A stretch of 64,000 nucleotides of DNA from Pseudomonas_T sp032052615 (GCA_032052615.1 DAMBWF010000008.1:1-64000); one strand, 5' to 3'. Shown: positions 1 through 8,253, counted from the first letter of the stretch. Notes: generated by a model not told the origin, from the sequence alone. Made by a program: numbers and translations.

Positions 1-51
1 GAGCAGCAGGTGGCGCGGCTGAAACACTTGGTGGACAGCTTCCGTATCTGA
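1..51 (+). CDS. C-terminal fragment of an unidentified protein, possibly a methyl-accepting chemotaxis protein
   Basis: Frame 1 is open from the window edge to a TGA at 49-51 and encodes EQQVARLKHLVDSFRI. A short amphipathic helix ending in a hydrophobic-Arg-hydrophobic tail is typical of the extreme C-terminus of chemotaxis receptors. Sixteen residues are too few to be sure, and the gene body lies outside the window. Confidence 0.4.
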   Translation, partial: EQQVARLKHLVDSFRI

Positions 52-87
52 TCCGAGGCCGAGCCAGGGAAGGCTCACACACCCGAC

Positions 88-315
88 CTATTGACTATGC
101 GTCAGGTAATATCCCGGGGCGTCTCCGGCCCCGCCCTCGCGCTGTGGAGCTGCCTCACACAGCGTCCGACGGCTCTTCACGCGATAAAGTAGCAGGTAGC
201 CATGCTGTCGACGCTGCATGTCTCTCCGCTCCATCCCGTTGCTTTCCGGCGACACGCGTAGGCGCAGCACCCGGACGACCTTTCTGGCGTCCAGCCTGCC
301 GTCGATATCGCTCAT
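88..315 (-). CDS. possible small hypothetical protein (75 aa)
   Basis: An ATG-initiated minus-strand frame of 75 codons begins MSDIDGRLDARKVVRVLRL and has fairly GC-rich third positions. The frame stays open upstream as far as 780, but that part is antisense to cysZ and not credible. I see no convincing ribosome binding site and recognise no family. The whole 52-624 interval is otherwise without a supported gene, so this is the best candidate in it rather than a confident call. It could also be a remnant. Confidence 0.22.
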   Translation of the reverse strand: MSDIDGRLDARKVVRVLRLRVSPESNGMERRDMQRRQHGYLLLYRVKSRRTLCEAAPQREGGAGDAPGYYLTHSQ

Positions 316-624
316 GACGGTATGCCAGACGTCACGACTACACCCGCCCGAACCCAAAACGAAGAACGGCTCGCCTATCCCTGTTGGCTCGGCCTCTTGG
401 CGGGACTGCGTGGGCTGCAGTGCGAAAGCCTGCTCCTGCTCGAAAGGGGCTTGGCAGAATGACGGCCAACCAGCACAGGCAGGCTCGGTGCCGAGGTGAC
501 TGCACACCCTGCACCGAATGACGCCACGACCACGCGCCTCGATATGGGCCGTGCGGTCGGCCTGCTTTTCCCTTCCCGGCAAAGCCGGTAACGTCGCAGG
601 GTGTTCCTTGCGATGGAATCCGCC

Positions 625-1380
625 ATGCCCACCCCTGCCCTGAGCGGCCCGCGTTACCTCGGCGAAGGCCTGAAACTGCTGCTGCGTCCCGGCTTGCGGG
701 CGTTCGTGCTGTTGCCCCTGACCCTGAACCTGCTGCTGTTCGTCGGCTTGGTGACCTTCGCCGTGGGGGAATTCCGGCATTGGGTGGAGGTGATGATGCC
801 GAGCCTGCCGGACTGGCTGAGGTTCCTCGAATACCTGCTCTGGCCGCTGTTCGTGATGCTGGTGCTGGCGATGATCTATTTCACCTTTACCCTGCTGGCG
901 AACCTGATCGCCGCGCCCTTCAATGGGTTCCTCGCGGAAAAGGTCGAGGTGGTGGTGCGTGGCCGGGACGATTTCCCGCCCTTCCGCTGGGGCGAGCTGC
1001 TGGCGATGATCCCGCGCACCCTACGTCGGGAGCTGCGCAAGCTGGGCTACTTCCTGCCCCGGGCGGCGGCCCTGCTGGTGCTGAGCGTCATCCCCGGCCT
1101 CAACCTGGTCGCCACGCCGCTGTGGGTGTTGTTCGGCGTCTGGATGATGGCAGTGCAGTACATTGACTACCCAGCGGACAACCACAAGCTGGGCTGGGAC
1201 GAGATGCTCGCCTGGCTGCGGCAGAAGCGCTGGCAAAGCCTGGGCTTCGGCGGCGCGGTGTACGTGGCGTTGCTGGTGCCGTTCCTTAATATCCTGATGA
1301 TGCCCGCCGCCGTCGCCGGCGCCACGTTGTTCTGGGTGAACGAGGGGGGCGAGCGGCGGCTCCCGGCGAACCGCGCGTAG
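625..1380 (+). CDS. cysZ: sulfate permease CysZ (EI24/CysZ family)
   Basis: The 251-residue product is an inner-membrane protein that takes up sulfate for cysteine synthesis. Hydrophobic segments are visible at about residues 28-50, 70-105, 145-180 and 205-240. The N-terminus (MPTPALSGPRYLGEGLKLL) matches the usual CysZ start. In-frame starts also exist at 601 (GTG) and 613 (ATG). I chose 625 because it restores the family N-terminus and has GGAA six bases upstream. The gene converges on the OYE gene, and a strong hairpin lies between them. Confidence 0.88.
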   Translation: MPTPALSGPRYLGEGLKLLLRPGLRAFVLLPLTLNLLLFVGLVTFAVGEFRHWVEVMMPSLPDWLRFLEYLLWPLFVMLVLAMIYFTFTLLANLIAAPFNGFLAEKVEVVVRGRDDFPPFRWGELLAMIPRTLRRELRKLGYFLPRAAALLVLSVIPGLNLVATPLWVLFGVWMMAVQYIDYPADNHKLGWDEMLAWLRQKRWQSLGFGGAVYVALLVPFLNILMMPAAVAGATLFWVNEGGERRLPANRA

Positions 1381-1452
1381 GCGTCGCCTCGCTCAGGACC
1401 CAGGCCCACAGCCCCGCTGTGCCTGGAGCGGAGTGGGCTACCGCGCGGAGCC

Positions 1453-1488
1453 GCCGCTCCGGCCTGGCATAAGCCAGGCCGGAGCGGC
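1453..1488. terminator. perfect 16-bp stem hairpin between convergent cysZ and OYE genes
   Basis: Bases 1453-1468 are the exact reverse complement of 1473-1488, leaving a four-base loop (ATAA). It sits 72 bases after the cysZ stop and just after the stop of the oppositely oriented OYE gene. This is where a bidirectional terminator is expected. There is no T run on either side, so intrinsic termination is uncertain; a processed 3' end or a repetitive extragenic palindrome is the alternative. Confidence 0.5.
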
Positions 1489-1491
1489 CGT

Positions 1492-2601
1492 TCAGACCAG
1501 GCGGGTCAAGGCGTCGCGGCTGAAGGGCAGGATGTCCTGCTGGCGGCCGTCGCGCACCTTGCGTGCCCAGTCCGGGTCCACCAGCAGGGCGCGTCCGACC
1601 GCCACCAGATCGAATTCGCTGCGGTTCAGGCGTTCCAGCAGGCCCTCGAGGCCGGCGGGCTGGGCGACCTTGTCGGTCTTGACCATGAACTGCAGGAACT
1701 CGCCGTCCAGGCCGACGCTCCCGACGGTGATGGTGGGCTTGCCGGTGAGCTGGCGGGTCCAACCGGCCAAGTTGAGGTCGGAACCCTCGAATTCCGGCTC
1801 CCAGAAGCGTCGGGTGGAACAGTGGAAGATATCGACGCCGGCCTCCGCCAGGGGGGCCAGGAAAGCCTTCAGCTCGTCCGGAGTCTGTACCAGGCGAGCG
1901 CTGTAGTCCTGCTGCTTCCACTGAGAGAAGCGGAAGATGATCGGGTAGTCCGGGCCGACCGCGGCGCGCACGGCGCGGACCAGCTCGAGGGCAAAGCGCG
2001 AGCGGCCGGCCAGATCGCCGCCATAGCCGTCGTCCCGGGTATTGCTCTCGGCCCAGAAGAACTGGTCGATCAGGTAGCCGTGGGCGCCATGGATTTCCAC
2101 CCCGTCCATGCCGATGGCCTGGGCGTCCCGGGCAGCCTGGGCGAAGGCGGCGATGACCGCGTCGATGTCAACCTGGGTCATGCCATGGACGATCACCTGG
2201 CCATCCTTGAGCTTCTCGACGGGCCCGTAGCCTGGCACGCTCGGCTCCGGCTCGGTGCCCAGGCGGCGCACGTTGCCCACGTGCCAGAGCTGCGGCACGA
2301 TGCGCCCGCCCTCGGCGTGCACGGCGTCCACCACCCGCTTCCAGCCCGCGAGGGCGTCCTCGCCGTAAAAGCGCGGCACGTGGGGATAGCCGTTGGCCGC
2401 CGGATGATCCACCGTGGTGCCCTCGGTGACGATCAGGCCGACCCCGGCCGCCGCCCGGCGCCGGTAATACTCGACCACGTCGTCGCCCGGCACGCCACCC
2501 GGGGAAAAAGAGCGGGTCATGGGGGCCATCACCACGCGGCTGGGCAGGGTCAGCGACCCCAGGCGGAAAGGTTCGAACAGGGCATCGACGGCTGCGCTCA
2601 T
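1492..2601 (-). CDS. Old Yellow Enzyme family NADH:flavin oxidoreductase (FMN ene-reductase)
   Basis: The 369-residue FMN-dependent TIM barrel is of the Old Yellow Enzyme type, which reduces activated C=C bonds, quinones, maleimides or nitro compounds. The N-terminal strand LFEPFRLGSLTLPSRVVMAP is characteristic. The motif HGAHGYLIDQFF carries the substrate-binding His pair and the Tyr proton donor. The C-terminal FDLVAVGRALLVDPDWARKV segment binds the FMN phosphate. It lies 63 bases downstream of a TetR gene on the same strand, with an inverted repeat between them, so it resembles the nemR-nemA arrangement. The physiological substrate cannot be read from the sequence. Confidence 0.9.
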   Translation of the reverse strand: MSAAVDALFEPFRLGSLTLPSRVVMAPMTRSFSPGGVPGDDVVEYYRRRAAAGVGLIVTEGTTVDHPAANGYPHVPRFYGEDALAGWKRVVDAVHAEGGRIVPQLWHVGNVRRLGTEPEPSVPGYGPVEKLKDGQVIVHGMTQVDIDAVIAAFAQAARDAQAIGMDGVEIHGAHGYLIDQFFWAESNTRDDGYGGDLAGRSRFALELVRAVRAAVGPDYPIIFRFSQWKQQDYSARLVQTPDELKAFLAPLAEAGVDIFHCSTRRFWEPEFEGSDLNLAGWTRQLTGKPTITVGSVGLDGEFLQFMVKTDKVAQPAGLEGLLERLNRSEFDLVAVGRALLVDPDWARKVRDGRQQDILPFSRDALTRLV

Positions 2602-2612
2602 GGGTTTCCTTT

Positions 2613-2634
2613 AGCCGGTAGAACCGGTCGGTTG
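2613..2634. promoter_or_regulatory. probable TetR/NemR-type operator upstream of the OYE gene
   Basis: The interval between the TetR stop and the OYE start contains AACCGGTCGGTT (2622-2633), a near-palindrome around a perfect ACCGGT core. A second GCCGGT half-site lies beside it. NemR boxes have a related TAGACC/GGTCTA form. A second GACCGGTC copy lies upstream of the regulator gene itself. Two copies placed at the two genes suggest autoregulation plus control of the reductase. Binding is inferred. Confidence 0.5.
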
Positions 2635-2664
2635 TCGTATCAGGGGGTGCGCGCAAGGCGCGTG

Positions 2665-3255
2665 TCAGGGATGCAGCAGACGCTCCAGGCGTCCAAGGAA
2701 CCGCTCCACCGGGGCAACCGTCTCGCCCACTTTCAGGCGGGTGAGCGCGCCTTGCCAGGCGTCGGTGATGAAATGCGCCAGGCTCTCGCAATCCTCGTCG
2801 GCGGGCAATTCGCCCGCCTGGCGCGCCTCTTCCAGGCAGACCTGGAGGATCTGGGTGGCGCGTTGCAGGATTGCCTCGACCCGCAGGGCGATGGCTGGCG
2901 AACGGTCGGCCATCTCGAAGCCGAGGCTCCCGATGAAGCAATGGCAGGCACGGGGCGAGCGGCTGGCGAAACGGGCCCGCAGGTCGCCGTAGTAGCCCAG
3001 TAGACGCGCCCTCGGCGACCGGCTGGCATCGCTCAGGGCCTGGGCATAGCGCTCCAGGCGGGGCCCGTACAGGTACGCCAGCGCCTGCAGGGCAAACTCT
3101 TCCTTGCTGGCGAAGTAGTGATAGAACGAGCCCTTGGGAATGCCGGCGGCCTGGACGATCTCCTGGACGCCCGTCGCGTGGTAGCCACGATGGACGATCA
3201 CTTGGGCGCCGCGTTGGAGGATCAGGTCGCGTTTGTCGAGTCGGTCAGGCGTCAT
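2665..3255 (-). CDS. TetR family transcriptional regulator, NemR/AcuR-like
   Basis: The 196-residue repressor has an N-terminal TetR helix-turn-helix at about residues 10-55 (GVQEIVQAAGIPKGSFYHYF, then KEEF). Its ligand domain contains RACHCFIGSLGFEMAD at about residues 98-113. Cysteines in this place are the electrophile and HOCl sensors of NemR-type repressors, so a redox or electrophile signal is likely. It precedes the OYE reductase in the same orientation. ATG 3255 gives the standard family N-terminus; an earlier in-frame start at 3294 would add 13 unconserved residues and overlap the proposed operator. Confidence 0.85.
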   Translation of the reverse strand: MTPDRLDKRDLILQRGAQVIVHRGYHATGVQEIVQAAGIPKGSFYHYFASKEEFALQALAYLYGPRLERYAQALSDASRSPRARLLGYYGDLRARFASRSPRACHCFIGSLGFEMADRSPAIALRVEAILQRATQILQVCLEEARQAGELPADEDCESLAHFITDAWQGALTRLKVGETVAPVERFLGRLERLLHP

Positions 3256-3268
3256 GGCGCGAGGATAT

Positions 3269-3276
3269 GACCGGTC
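3269..3276. promoter_or_regulatory. second GACCGGTC palindrome upstream of the TetR gene
   Basis: A perfect 8-bp palindrome lies 14 bases before the TetR start codon. It shares its core with the repeat in front of the OYE gene. It is a likely autoregulatory operator, though short enough to occur by chance. Confidence 0.4.
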
Positions 3277-3366
3277 GTCTCGCGCCCCCAGCACTATTGA
3301 TCGGGGTGATCGGGCCTCAGAAGCGAGGCGGCAAGAGGGCGCCGCCTCGTCGGCCGCGCGGCCGGA

Positions 3367-3849
3367 TCAGCCGAGGGCTCTCTCGATGGCCTGGATCAGG
3401 GCGGGGTCGTCGGGGGCGGTACGAGGCGAGAAGCGCGCCAGCACGCGGCCGTCCTGACCCACCAGGAATTTCTCGAAGTTCCACGTGATGTCGCCGGGGA
3501 ATTCGGCGCCCTCGCCCGCCAGCAGGCGGTATAGGGGATGGCGACCCGGGCCGTTGACCTCCAGCTTGCTGCCCATGGGGAAGGTAACCCCGTACTGGGC
3601 CTCGCAGAACGCCTGGATGTCCGCCTCGCTGCCCGGCTCCTGGCCCGCGAACTGGTTGCAGGGCACGCCGAGCACGCTGAAGCCCCGCTCGCGGTAACGC
3701 TGGTAGAGGGCTTCCAGGCCAGCGTACTGAGGCGTCAGGCCGCACTTGGACGCGACGTTGACCACCAGCACCACGCGGCCCTTGAATGGCGCCAATGGCA
3801 GGTCCTGGCCGTCCAGCGCACGCAGGTTGAGGTCGTGAAAGGCACTCAT
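3367..3849 (-). CDS. glutathione peroxidase family thiol peroxidase
   Basis: The 160-residue thioredoxin-fold peroxidase reduces hydrogen and organic hydroperoxides. The catalytic tetrad is visible: Cys in NVASKCGLTPQY (about residue 36), Gln in PCNQFAGQEPG, and Trp and Asn in TWNFEKFLV. It is a Cys rather than Sec enzyme, and bacterial members often use thioredoxin rather than glutathione. ATG 3849 is preceded by CAGGAG at good spacing; a longer in-frame start at 3894 would cross the slyD terminator. Confidence 0.92.
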   Translation of the reverse strand: MSAFHDLNLRALDGQDLPLAPFKGRVVLVVNVASKCGLTPQYAGLEALYQRYRERGFSVLGVPCNQFAGQEPGSEADIQAFCEAQYGVTFPMGSKLEVNGPGRHPLYRLLAGEGAEFPGDITWNFEKFLVGQDGRVLARFSPRTAPDDPALIQAIERALG

Positions 3850-3893
3850 GACAGACTCCTGGAAAACATGGCGCATTCCGCGCAACGGACGCA

Positions 3894-3915
3894 AAAGGCG
3901 CCCGCAGGCGCCTTT
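3894..3915 (-). terminator. intrinsic terminator downstream of slyD
   Basis: A 9-bp perfect stem (AAAGGCGCC / GGCGCCTTT) with a four-base loop is followed on the minus strand by TTTT. It lies 66 bases past the slyD stop and before the gpx start. Confidence 0.75.
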
Positions 3916-3980
3916 CCGGTTCCACTGAGCTTAGCAGCCGGAGGCTGCGCCGCTACCTCCCCGCAGGGACGGCGCGGCGA

Positions 3981-4466
3981 TCAGTGGTGGTGGCCGCCTT
4001 CGCCATGGATATGGCCATGGGCGACTTCTTCGGCGCTGGCGTCGCGCACGTCCACGACCTTGACCTGGAAGTTCAGGCGCTGGCCGGCCAGCGGGTGGTT
4101 ACCGTCGACGGTGACCTCGGAGCCGTCGATATCGCGCACGGTGACGATCTGCATGCCGCCGTTGGGCCCCGAGGCGTGGAACTGCATGCCCACTTCGAGT
4201 TCGTCGACGCCTTCGAACATGGAGCGATCCAGGGTCGCCACCAGTTCGGCGCTGTATTCGCCGTAGGCATTTTCCGGTTCGATGGACACGCTCAGTTCGT
4301 CGCCCGACTGCTTGCCTTCCAGGGCCTTTTCCAGACCGACGATGATGTTGCCGGCACCGTGCAGGTACACCAGCGGCGCGCCGCCCGCGGAGCTGTCGAT
4401 CACCTCACCGGCATCGTTGGTCAGGGTATAGTCGATGGAGACAGCCTTGTTGGCGGCGATCAGCAT
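3981..4466 (-). CDS. slyD: FKBP-type peptidyl-prolyl cis-trans isomerase SlyD
   Basis: The 161-residue cytoplasmic prolyl isomerase and chaperone has a split FKBP domain. The insert-in-flap region falls at about residues 68-125, with an FKBP core on both sides (DYTLTNDAGEVIDSS; GNIIVGLEKALEGK). The short tail is histidine-rich (HGHIHGEGGHHH) and can bind nickel, as in SlyD proteins that assist hydrogenase or urease maturation. The tail is much shorter than that of E. coli SlyD. ATG 4466 matches the family start. Confidence 0.93.
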   Translation of the reverse strand: MLIAANKAVSIDYTLTNDAGEVIDSSAGGAPLVYLHGAGNIIVGLEKALEGKQSGDELSVSIEPENAYGEYSAELVATLDRSMFEGVDELEVGMQFHASGPNGGMQIVTVRDIDGSEVTVDGNHPLAGQRLNFQVKVVDVRDASAEEVAHGHIHGEGGHHH

Positions 4467-4559
4467 GGTGCAAGACCTTTGCAAAAGAATAGAGAAGGAC
4501 CAAGTCTACCCGGCGATCCGCCCGAATGCGACCCGAGCGCGGACGGACGGGCCGCGCCG

Positions 4560-4784
4560 GTGCCCACGGTGGAGGGCTTCCATCGCGACCCGGATGGCCA
4601 CTGGGTGGCCGAATTGTCCTGTGGCCATACGCAGCACCTGCGCCACCAGCCGCCATGGCAGAATCGCCCCTGGGTGCTCGATCCGCGACAGCGCGAGCGC
4701 CGCCTGGGACAGCCCTTTCCCTGTGGCTGGTGCGTATACGCATCGCCGGCAGCGGGGCGAAGCACATTCAATGAGGAAGACTGA
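4560..4784 (+). CDS. DUF3565 family small protein
   Basis: The 74-residue protein is of unknown function. The signature CGHTQHLRHQPPWQNRPWVL and a C-terminal CGWC suggest a small Cys/His metal-binding fold. The start is probably GTG 4560 (VPTVEGFHRDPDG), since the frame upstream is antisense to slyD. No good Shine-Dalgarno is visible. Its stop overlaps the ackA start (TGATG), so the two are translationally coupled. It may be a small partner or regulator of the acetate pathway, which is inference from position only. Confidence 0.78.
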   Translation: MPTVEGFHRDPDGHWVAELSCGHTQHLRHQPPWQNRPWVLDPRQRERRLGQPFPCGWCVYASPAAGRSTFNEED

Positions 4785-5971
4785 TGCCGGCACGGAACAT
4801 CCTGGTAATCAACTGCGGCAGTTCGTCGATCAAGTTCGCCCTGGTCAACGAGGCCGACCCGCAATTCCCCCTGCACGGGCTCGCCGAATGCCTGGGCGGC
4901 CCCGAGGCGGTGCTGCGCTGGCAGCGGGGCGATCGGCGCGACACGCTGGCGCTCCCCCAGGGCGACCATCGCGCGGCGCTGGCGCACCTGCTGCCGCTGG
5001 TGCGGGAAGCCTCCGGCGGGCACCTGCACGGCATCGGCCACCGGGTCGTGCATGGCGGCGAGCGCTTCACGTCGGCGCAGCGCCTGACCCCCGAGGTGAT
5101 CGCCGAGATCGGCGCCATCGCACCCCTGGCGCCCCTGCATAACCCCGCCAGCCTGCAGGGCATCGACGCCGCCCTCGGCCTGTTTCCCGAACTGCCCCAG
5201 GTGGCGGTGTTCGACACCGCCTTCCACCAGAGCCTGCCCGAACACGCCTACCGCTATGCGGTACCGGAGGCGCTGTACCGTGAGCATGGCGTGCGCCGCT
5301 ACGGCTTTCACGGCACCAGTCACCGCTACGTCAGCCGGCGCGCGGCGGAGATGGCGGGGCTGGCCATCGGCGACAGCAGTTGGCTGATCGCCCACCTGGG
5401 CAACGGCTGCTCCACCTGCGCCGTGGTGGATGGCCAGAGCCGCGACACCAGCATGGGCCTGACTCCCCTGGAAGGGCTGGTGATGGGCACCCGCAGCGGC
5501 GATGTCGACCCCAACCTGCATGGCCACCTGGCCCGCACCCTGGGCTGGAGCCTGGAGGAAATCGACCGGATGCTGAACAAGGACAGCGGCCTGCTGGGGC
5601 TGTCCGGCCTGTCGAACGACATGCGTAGCCTGGAGCAGGCCCGGGAGCGCGGCCACGCCGGCGCCGCCCTGGCCATCGAGGTGTTCTGCTACCGCCTCGC
5701 CAAGTCCCTGGCCGCCATGAGCTGCGCGCTGCCGCAACTGGACGGCCTGGTGTTCACCGGAGGCATCGGCGAGAACTCGCCCCTGGTGCGCAGCAAGACC
5801 GTGGCCCACCTGAGGCTGCTGCGCCTCGCCTTGGACAACGAAGCCAATGCCCGCTGCGTGCGCGGCGTCGGCGGCGCGATCCACGCCTCCGATCACCCCC
5901 GGGTACTGGTGGTGCCCACCAACGAGGAGCGACAGATCGCCCTGGATACCCTGACGCTGCTGGAATCCTGA
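4784..5971 (+). CDS. ackA: acetate kinase
   Basis: This 395-residue cytoplasmic enzyme interconverts acetyl phosphate plus ADP and acetate plus ATP. Family motifs appear in order: NCGSSSIKF at the N-terminus, HRVVHGG, FDTAFHQ, YGFHGTSHRYV, HLGNGCS, the DTSMGLTPLEGL and MGTRSGDVDP stretches, GGIGENS, and PTNEE near the C-terminus. The start overlaps the DUF3565 stop by one base. pta follows 111 bases downstream after a palindromic hairpin. Together they convert acetyl-CoA to acetate and back, giving substrate-level ATP during oxygen limitation. Confidence 0.97.
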   Translation: MPARNILVINCGSSSIKFALVNEADPQFPLHGLAECLGGPEAVLRWQRGDRRDTLALPQGDHRAALAHLLPLVREASGGHLHGIGHRVVHGGERFTSAQRLTPEVIAEIGAIAPLAPLHNPASLQGIDAALGLFPELPQVAVFDTAFHQSLPEHAYRYAVPEALYREHGVRRYGFHGTSHRYVSRRAAEMAGLAIGDSSWLIAHLGNGCSTCAVVDGQSRDTSMGLTPLEGLVMGTRSGDVDPNLHGHLARTLGWSLEEIDRMLNKDSGLLGLSGLSNDMRSLEQARERGHAGAALAIEVFCYRLAKSLAAMSCALPQLDGLVFTGGIGENSPLVRSKTVAHLRLLRLALDNEANARCVRGVGGAIHASDHPRVLVVPTNEERQIALDTLTLLES

Positions 5972-5973
5972 GA

Positions 5974-5997
5974 CGCGCCGCCGGATCCGGCGGCGCG
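5974..5997. other. 24-nt perfect palindrome between ackA and pta
   Basis: A self-complementary GC-rich sequence centred on GGATCC begins two bases after the ackA stop. It would fold into a hairpin in RNA. No T run follows, so it is more likely an attenuator, processing site or mRNA-stability element than a full terminator. It could set different ackA and pta levels. Confidence 0.4.
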
Positions 5998-6082
5998 CGC
6001 GAACACCCAGGCGGGCGCCCGCGCCCGCGAGCCCGTCGCGCCATGCCGATGCGCAGAGGCGGCTCTTCATAGAGGACTTTCG

Positions 6083-8161
6083 ATGCATACATTCTTCGTC
6101 GCCCCCACCGGGTTCGGTGTCGGCCTCACCTCCATCAGCCTGGGCCTGGTGCGCGCCCTGGAGCGCGCCGGGTTGAAGGTCGGCTTCTTCAAGCCCATCG
6201 CCCAGCCGCACCCCGGCGACGAGGGGCCCGAGCGCTCCACCGAGCTGATCGCCCGCACCCTCGGCCTGACGCCGCCGCGCCCGCTGGCCCTGGCCCACGT
6301 CGAGCGGATGCTCGGCGAAGGCCAGTTGAACGACCTGCTGGAGGAAATCGTCAGCCTCTACCAGCAGGCCGCGGCGGACAAGGATGTGGTGGTGGTCGAG
6401 GGCATGGTGCCGACCCGCCACGCCAGCTATGCCGCGCGGGTCAACTCGCACTTGGCCAAGAGCCTGGACGCCGAGGTGGTGCTGGTGTCCGCGCCCGAGG
6501 AAGAAAGCCTCAGCGAGCTGTCCGACCGCATCGAGATCCAGGCCCAGTCCTTCGGCGGCCCCCAGGACCCGAAGGTGGTCGGGCTGATCCTCAACAAGGT
6601 CCGCGAGGCCGGCCTCGACGAGCGCCTGCGGGCCCATTCGCCCCTGCTGCGCGGCGAGGGCTTCCGCCTGCTCGGCTGCATTCCGTGGAACGACGTGCTG
6701 AACGCGCCCCGCACCCGGGACGTCGCCGACCTGCTGAGCGCGCGCGTGCTCAACGCCGGCGACTACGAACAGCGTCGGGTACAACAGATCGTGCTGTGCG
6801 CCCGGGCCGTGCCCAACACCGTGCCCCTGCTCAAGCCGGGCGTGTTGGTAGTGACCCCCGGCGACCGCGACGACATCATCCTCGCCGCCAGCCTGGCGGC
6901 CATGAATGGCGTGCCCCTGGCCGGCCTGCTGCTGTGCAGCGACTTCGCCCCGGACCCGAGGATCATGGAGCTGTGCAAGGGCGCGCTGCTATCGGGCCTG
7001 CCGGTGCTGACCGTCTCCACCGGATCCTACGACACCGCCACCAACCTGAACCGGATGAACAAGGAAATCCCGGTGGACGACCGGGAACGCGCCGAGACCG
7101 TCACGGACTTCGTCGCCGGCCACCTCGACCAGGACTGGCTGCGCGCCCGCTGCGGCACGCCCCGGGAACTGCGCCTGTCGCCACCGGCCTTCCGCTATCA
7201 ATTGGTCAAGCGCGCCCAGGCGGCGAACAAGCGCATCGTCCTCCCCGAGGGAGCCGAGCCGCGCACCGTGCAGGCCGCCGCCATCTGCCAGGCCCGGGGC
7301 ATCGCCCGCTGCGTGCTGCTGGCCAAGCCGGAGGAGGTGCGGGCGGTGGCCCAGGCCCAGGGCATCGAACTGCCCCCGGGGCTGGAAATCCTCGACCCGG
7401 ACCTGATCCGCGAGCGCTACGTCGACCCCATGGTCGAGCTGCGCAAGGGCAAGGGGCTGAACGCTCCCATGGCCCTGGCCCAGTTGGAAGACAGCGTGGT
7501 GCTGGGCACCATGATGCTGGCCCTGGACGAGGTGGACGGCCTGGTGTCCGGCGCGGTGCACACCACCGCCAGCACCATCCGTCCGGCGCTGCAATTGATC
7601 AAGACCGCGCCTGGCTACAACCTGGTGTCCTCGGTCTTCTTCATGCTGTTGCCCGAGCAGGTGGTGGTGTACGGCGACTGCGCGGTGAACCCTGACCCGA
7701 GCGCCGCCGAGCTGGCGGAAATCGCTCTGCAGAGCGCCGCCTCCGCCGAGGCGTTCGGCATTCCGCCGAGGGTGGCGATGATCAGCTACTCCACTGGCGA
7801 CTCCGGCAGCGGCGCGGAGGTGGAGAAGGTCCGCGAGGCCACCCGTCTCGCCCGGGAACAGCAGCCTCGCCTGCCTATCGACGGCCCGCTGCAATACGAT
7901 GCCGCCGCCATCGACAGCGTCGGCCGCCAGAAAGCCCCCAACAGCCCGGTGGCCGGTCGGGCGACAGTGTTCGTGTTCCCCGACCTGAACACCGGCAATA
8001 CCACCTACAAGGCGGTGCAGCGCAGCGCCCAGGTGGTCAGCGTGGGCCCGATGCTGCAAGGCCTGCGCAAGCCTGTGAACGACCTGTCTCGCGGCGCCCT
8101 GGTGGATGACATCGTCTACACCATCGCCCTCACCGCGATCCAGGCGGCCGCCCGCGCCTGA
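6083..8161 (+). CDS. pta: phosphate acetyltransferase, long form
   Basis: This 692-residue enzyme converts acetyl-CoA plus phosphate to acetyl phosphate plus CoA. The N-terminal third resembles a dethiobiotin-synthetase-type P-loop domain (FFVAPTGFGVGLTSISLGL). The middle is a DRTGG domain at about residues 220-330. The C-terminal 320 residues are the catalytic PTA_PTB domain (RIVLPEGAEPRT; LVSGAVHTTASTIRPAL; SYSTGDSGSG). The length is that of the regulated long Pta form of enterics and pseudomonads. GAGGA lies eight bases before the ATG. It forms the acetate pathway with ackA, and a terminator follows. Confidence 0.97.
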   Translation: MHTFFVAPTGFGVGLTSISLGLVRALERAGLKVGFFKPIAQPHPGDEGPERSTELIARTLGLTPPRPLALAHVERMLGEGQLNDLLEEIVSLYQQAAADKDVVVVEGMVPTRHASYAARVNSHLAKSLDAEVVLVSAPEEESLSELSDRIEIQAQSFGGPQDPKVVGLILNKVREAGLDERLRAHSPLLRGEGFRLLGCIPWNDVLNAPRTRDVADLLSARVLNAGDYEQRRVQQIVLCARAVPNTVPLLKPGVLVVTPGDRDDIILAASLAAMNGVPLAGLLLCSDFAPDPRIMELCKGALLSGLPVLTVSTGSYDTATNLNRMNKEIPVDDRERAETVTDFVAGHLDQDWLRARCGTPRELRLSPPAFRYQLVKRAQAANKRIVLPEGAEPRTVQAAAICQARGIARCVLLAKPEEVRAVAQAQGIELPPGLEILDPDLIRERYVDPMVELRKGKGLNAPMALAQLEDSVVLGTMMLALDEVDGLVSGAVHTTASTIRPALQLIKTAPGYNLVSSVFFMLLPEQVVVYGDCAVNPDPSAAELAEIALQSAASAEAFGIPPRVAMISYSTGDSGSGAEVEKVREATRLAREQQPRLPIDGPLQYDAAAIDSVGRQKAPNSPVAGRATVFVFPDLNTGNTTYKAVQRSAQVVSVGPMLQGLRKPVNDLSRGALVDDIVYTIALTAIQAAARA

Positions 8162-8169
8162 GACGCGAA

Positions 8170-8196
8170 GGGGCCGCGCGACGGCCCCCTCGTTTT
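8170..8196 (+). terminator. intrinsic terminator after pta
   Basis: A 7-bp stem (GGGGCCG / CGGCCCC) with a five-base loop is followed by CTCGTTTT, eight bases after the pta stop. Confidence 0.75.
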
Positions 8197-8225
8197 CCGT
8201 CCGACCGGTCAGTCGGCGCCAAGGC

Positions 8226-8253
8226 TTGCAGTCCAGTGAACAAACGTTAACCT
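8226..8253 (+). promoter_or_regulatory. possible sigma-70 promoter for the acyltransferase gene
   Basis: TTGCAG (8226-8231) and TAACCT (8248-8253) are separated by 16 bases in the only AT-richer stretch between the pta terminator and the next gene. The leader would be about 90 bases. Confidence 0.35.

Noticed and set aside
218..499. 93-codon plus-strand frame upstream of cysZ
   Set aside because: Ser/Arg/Pro-rich with no domain, no ribosome binding site and poor third-position pattern; the minus-strand candidate at 88-315 is slightly better and is itself weak.
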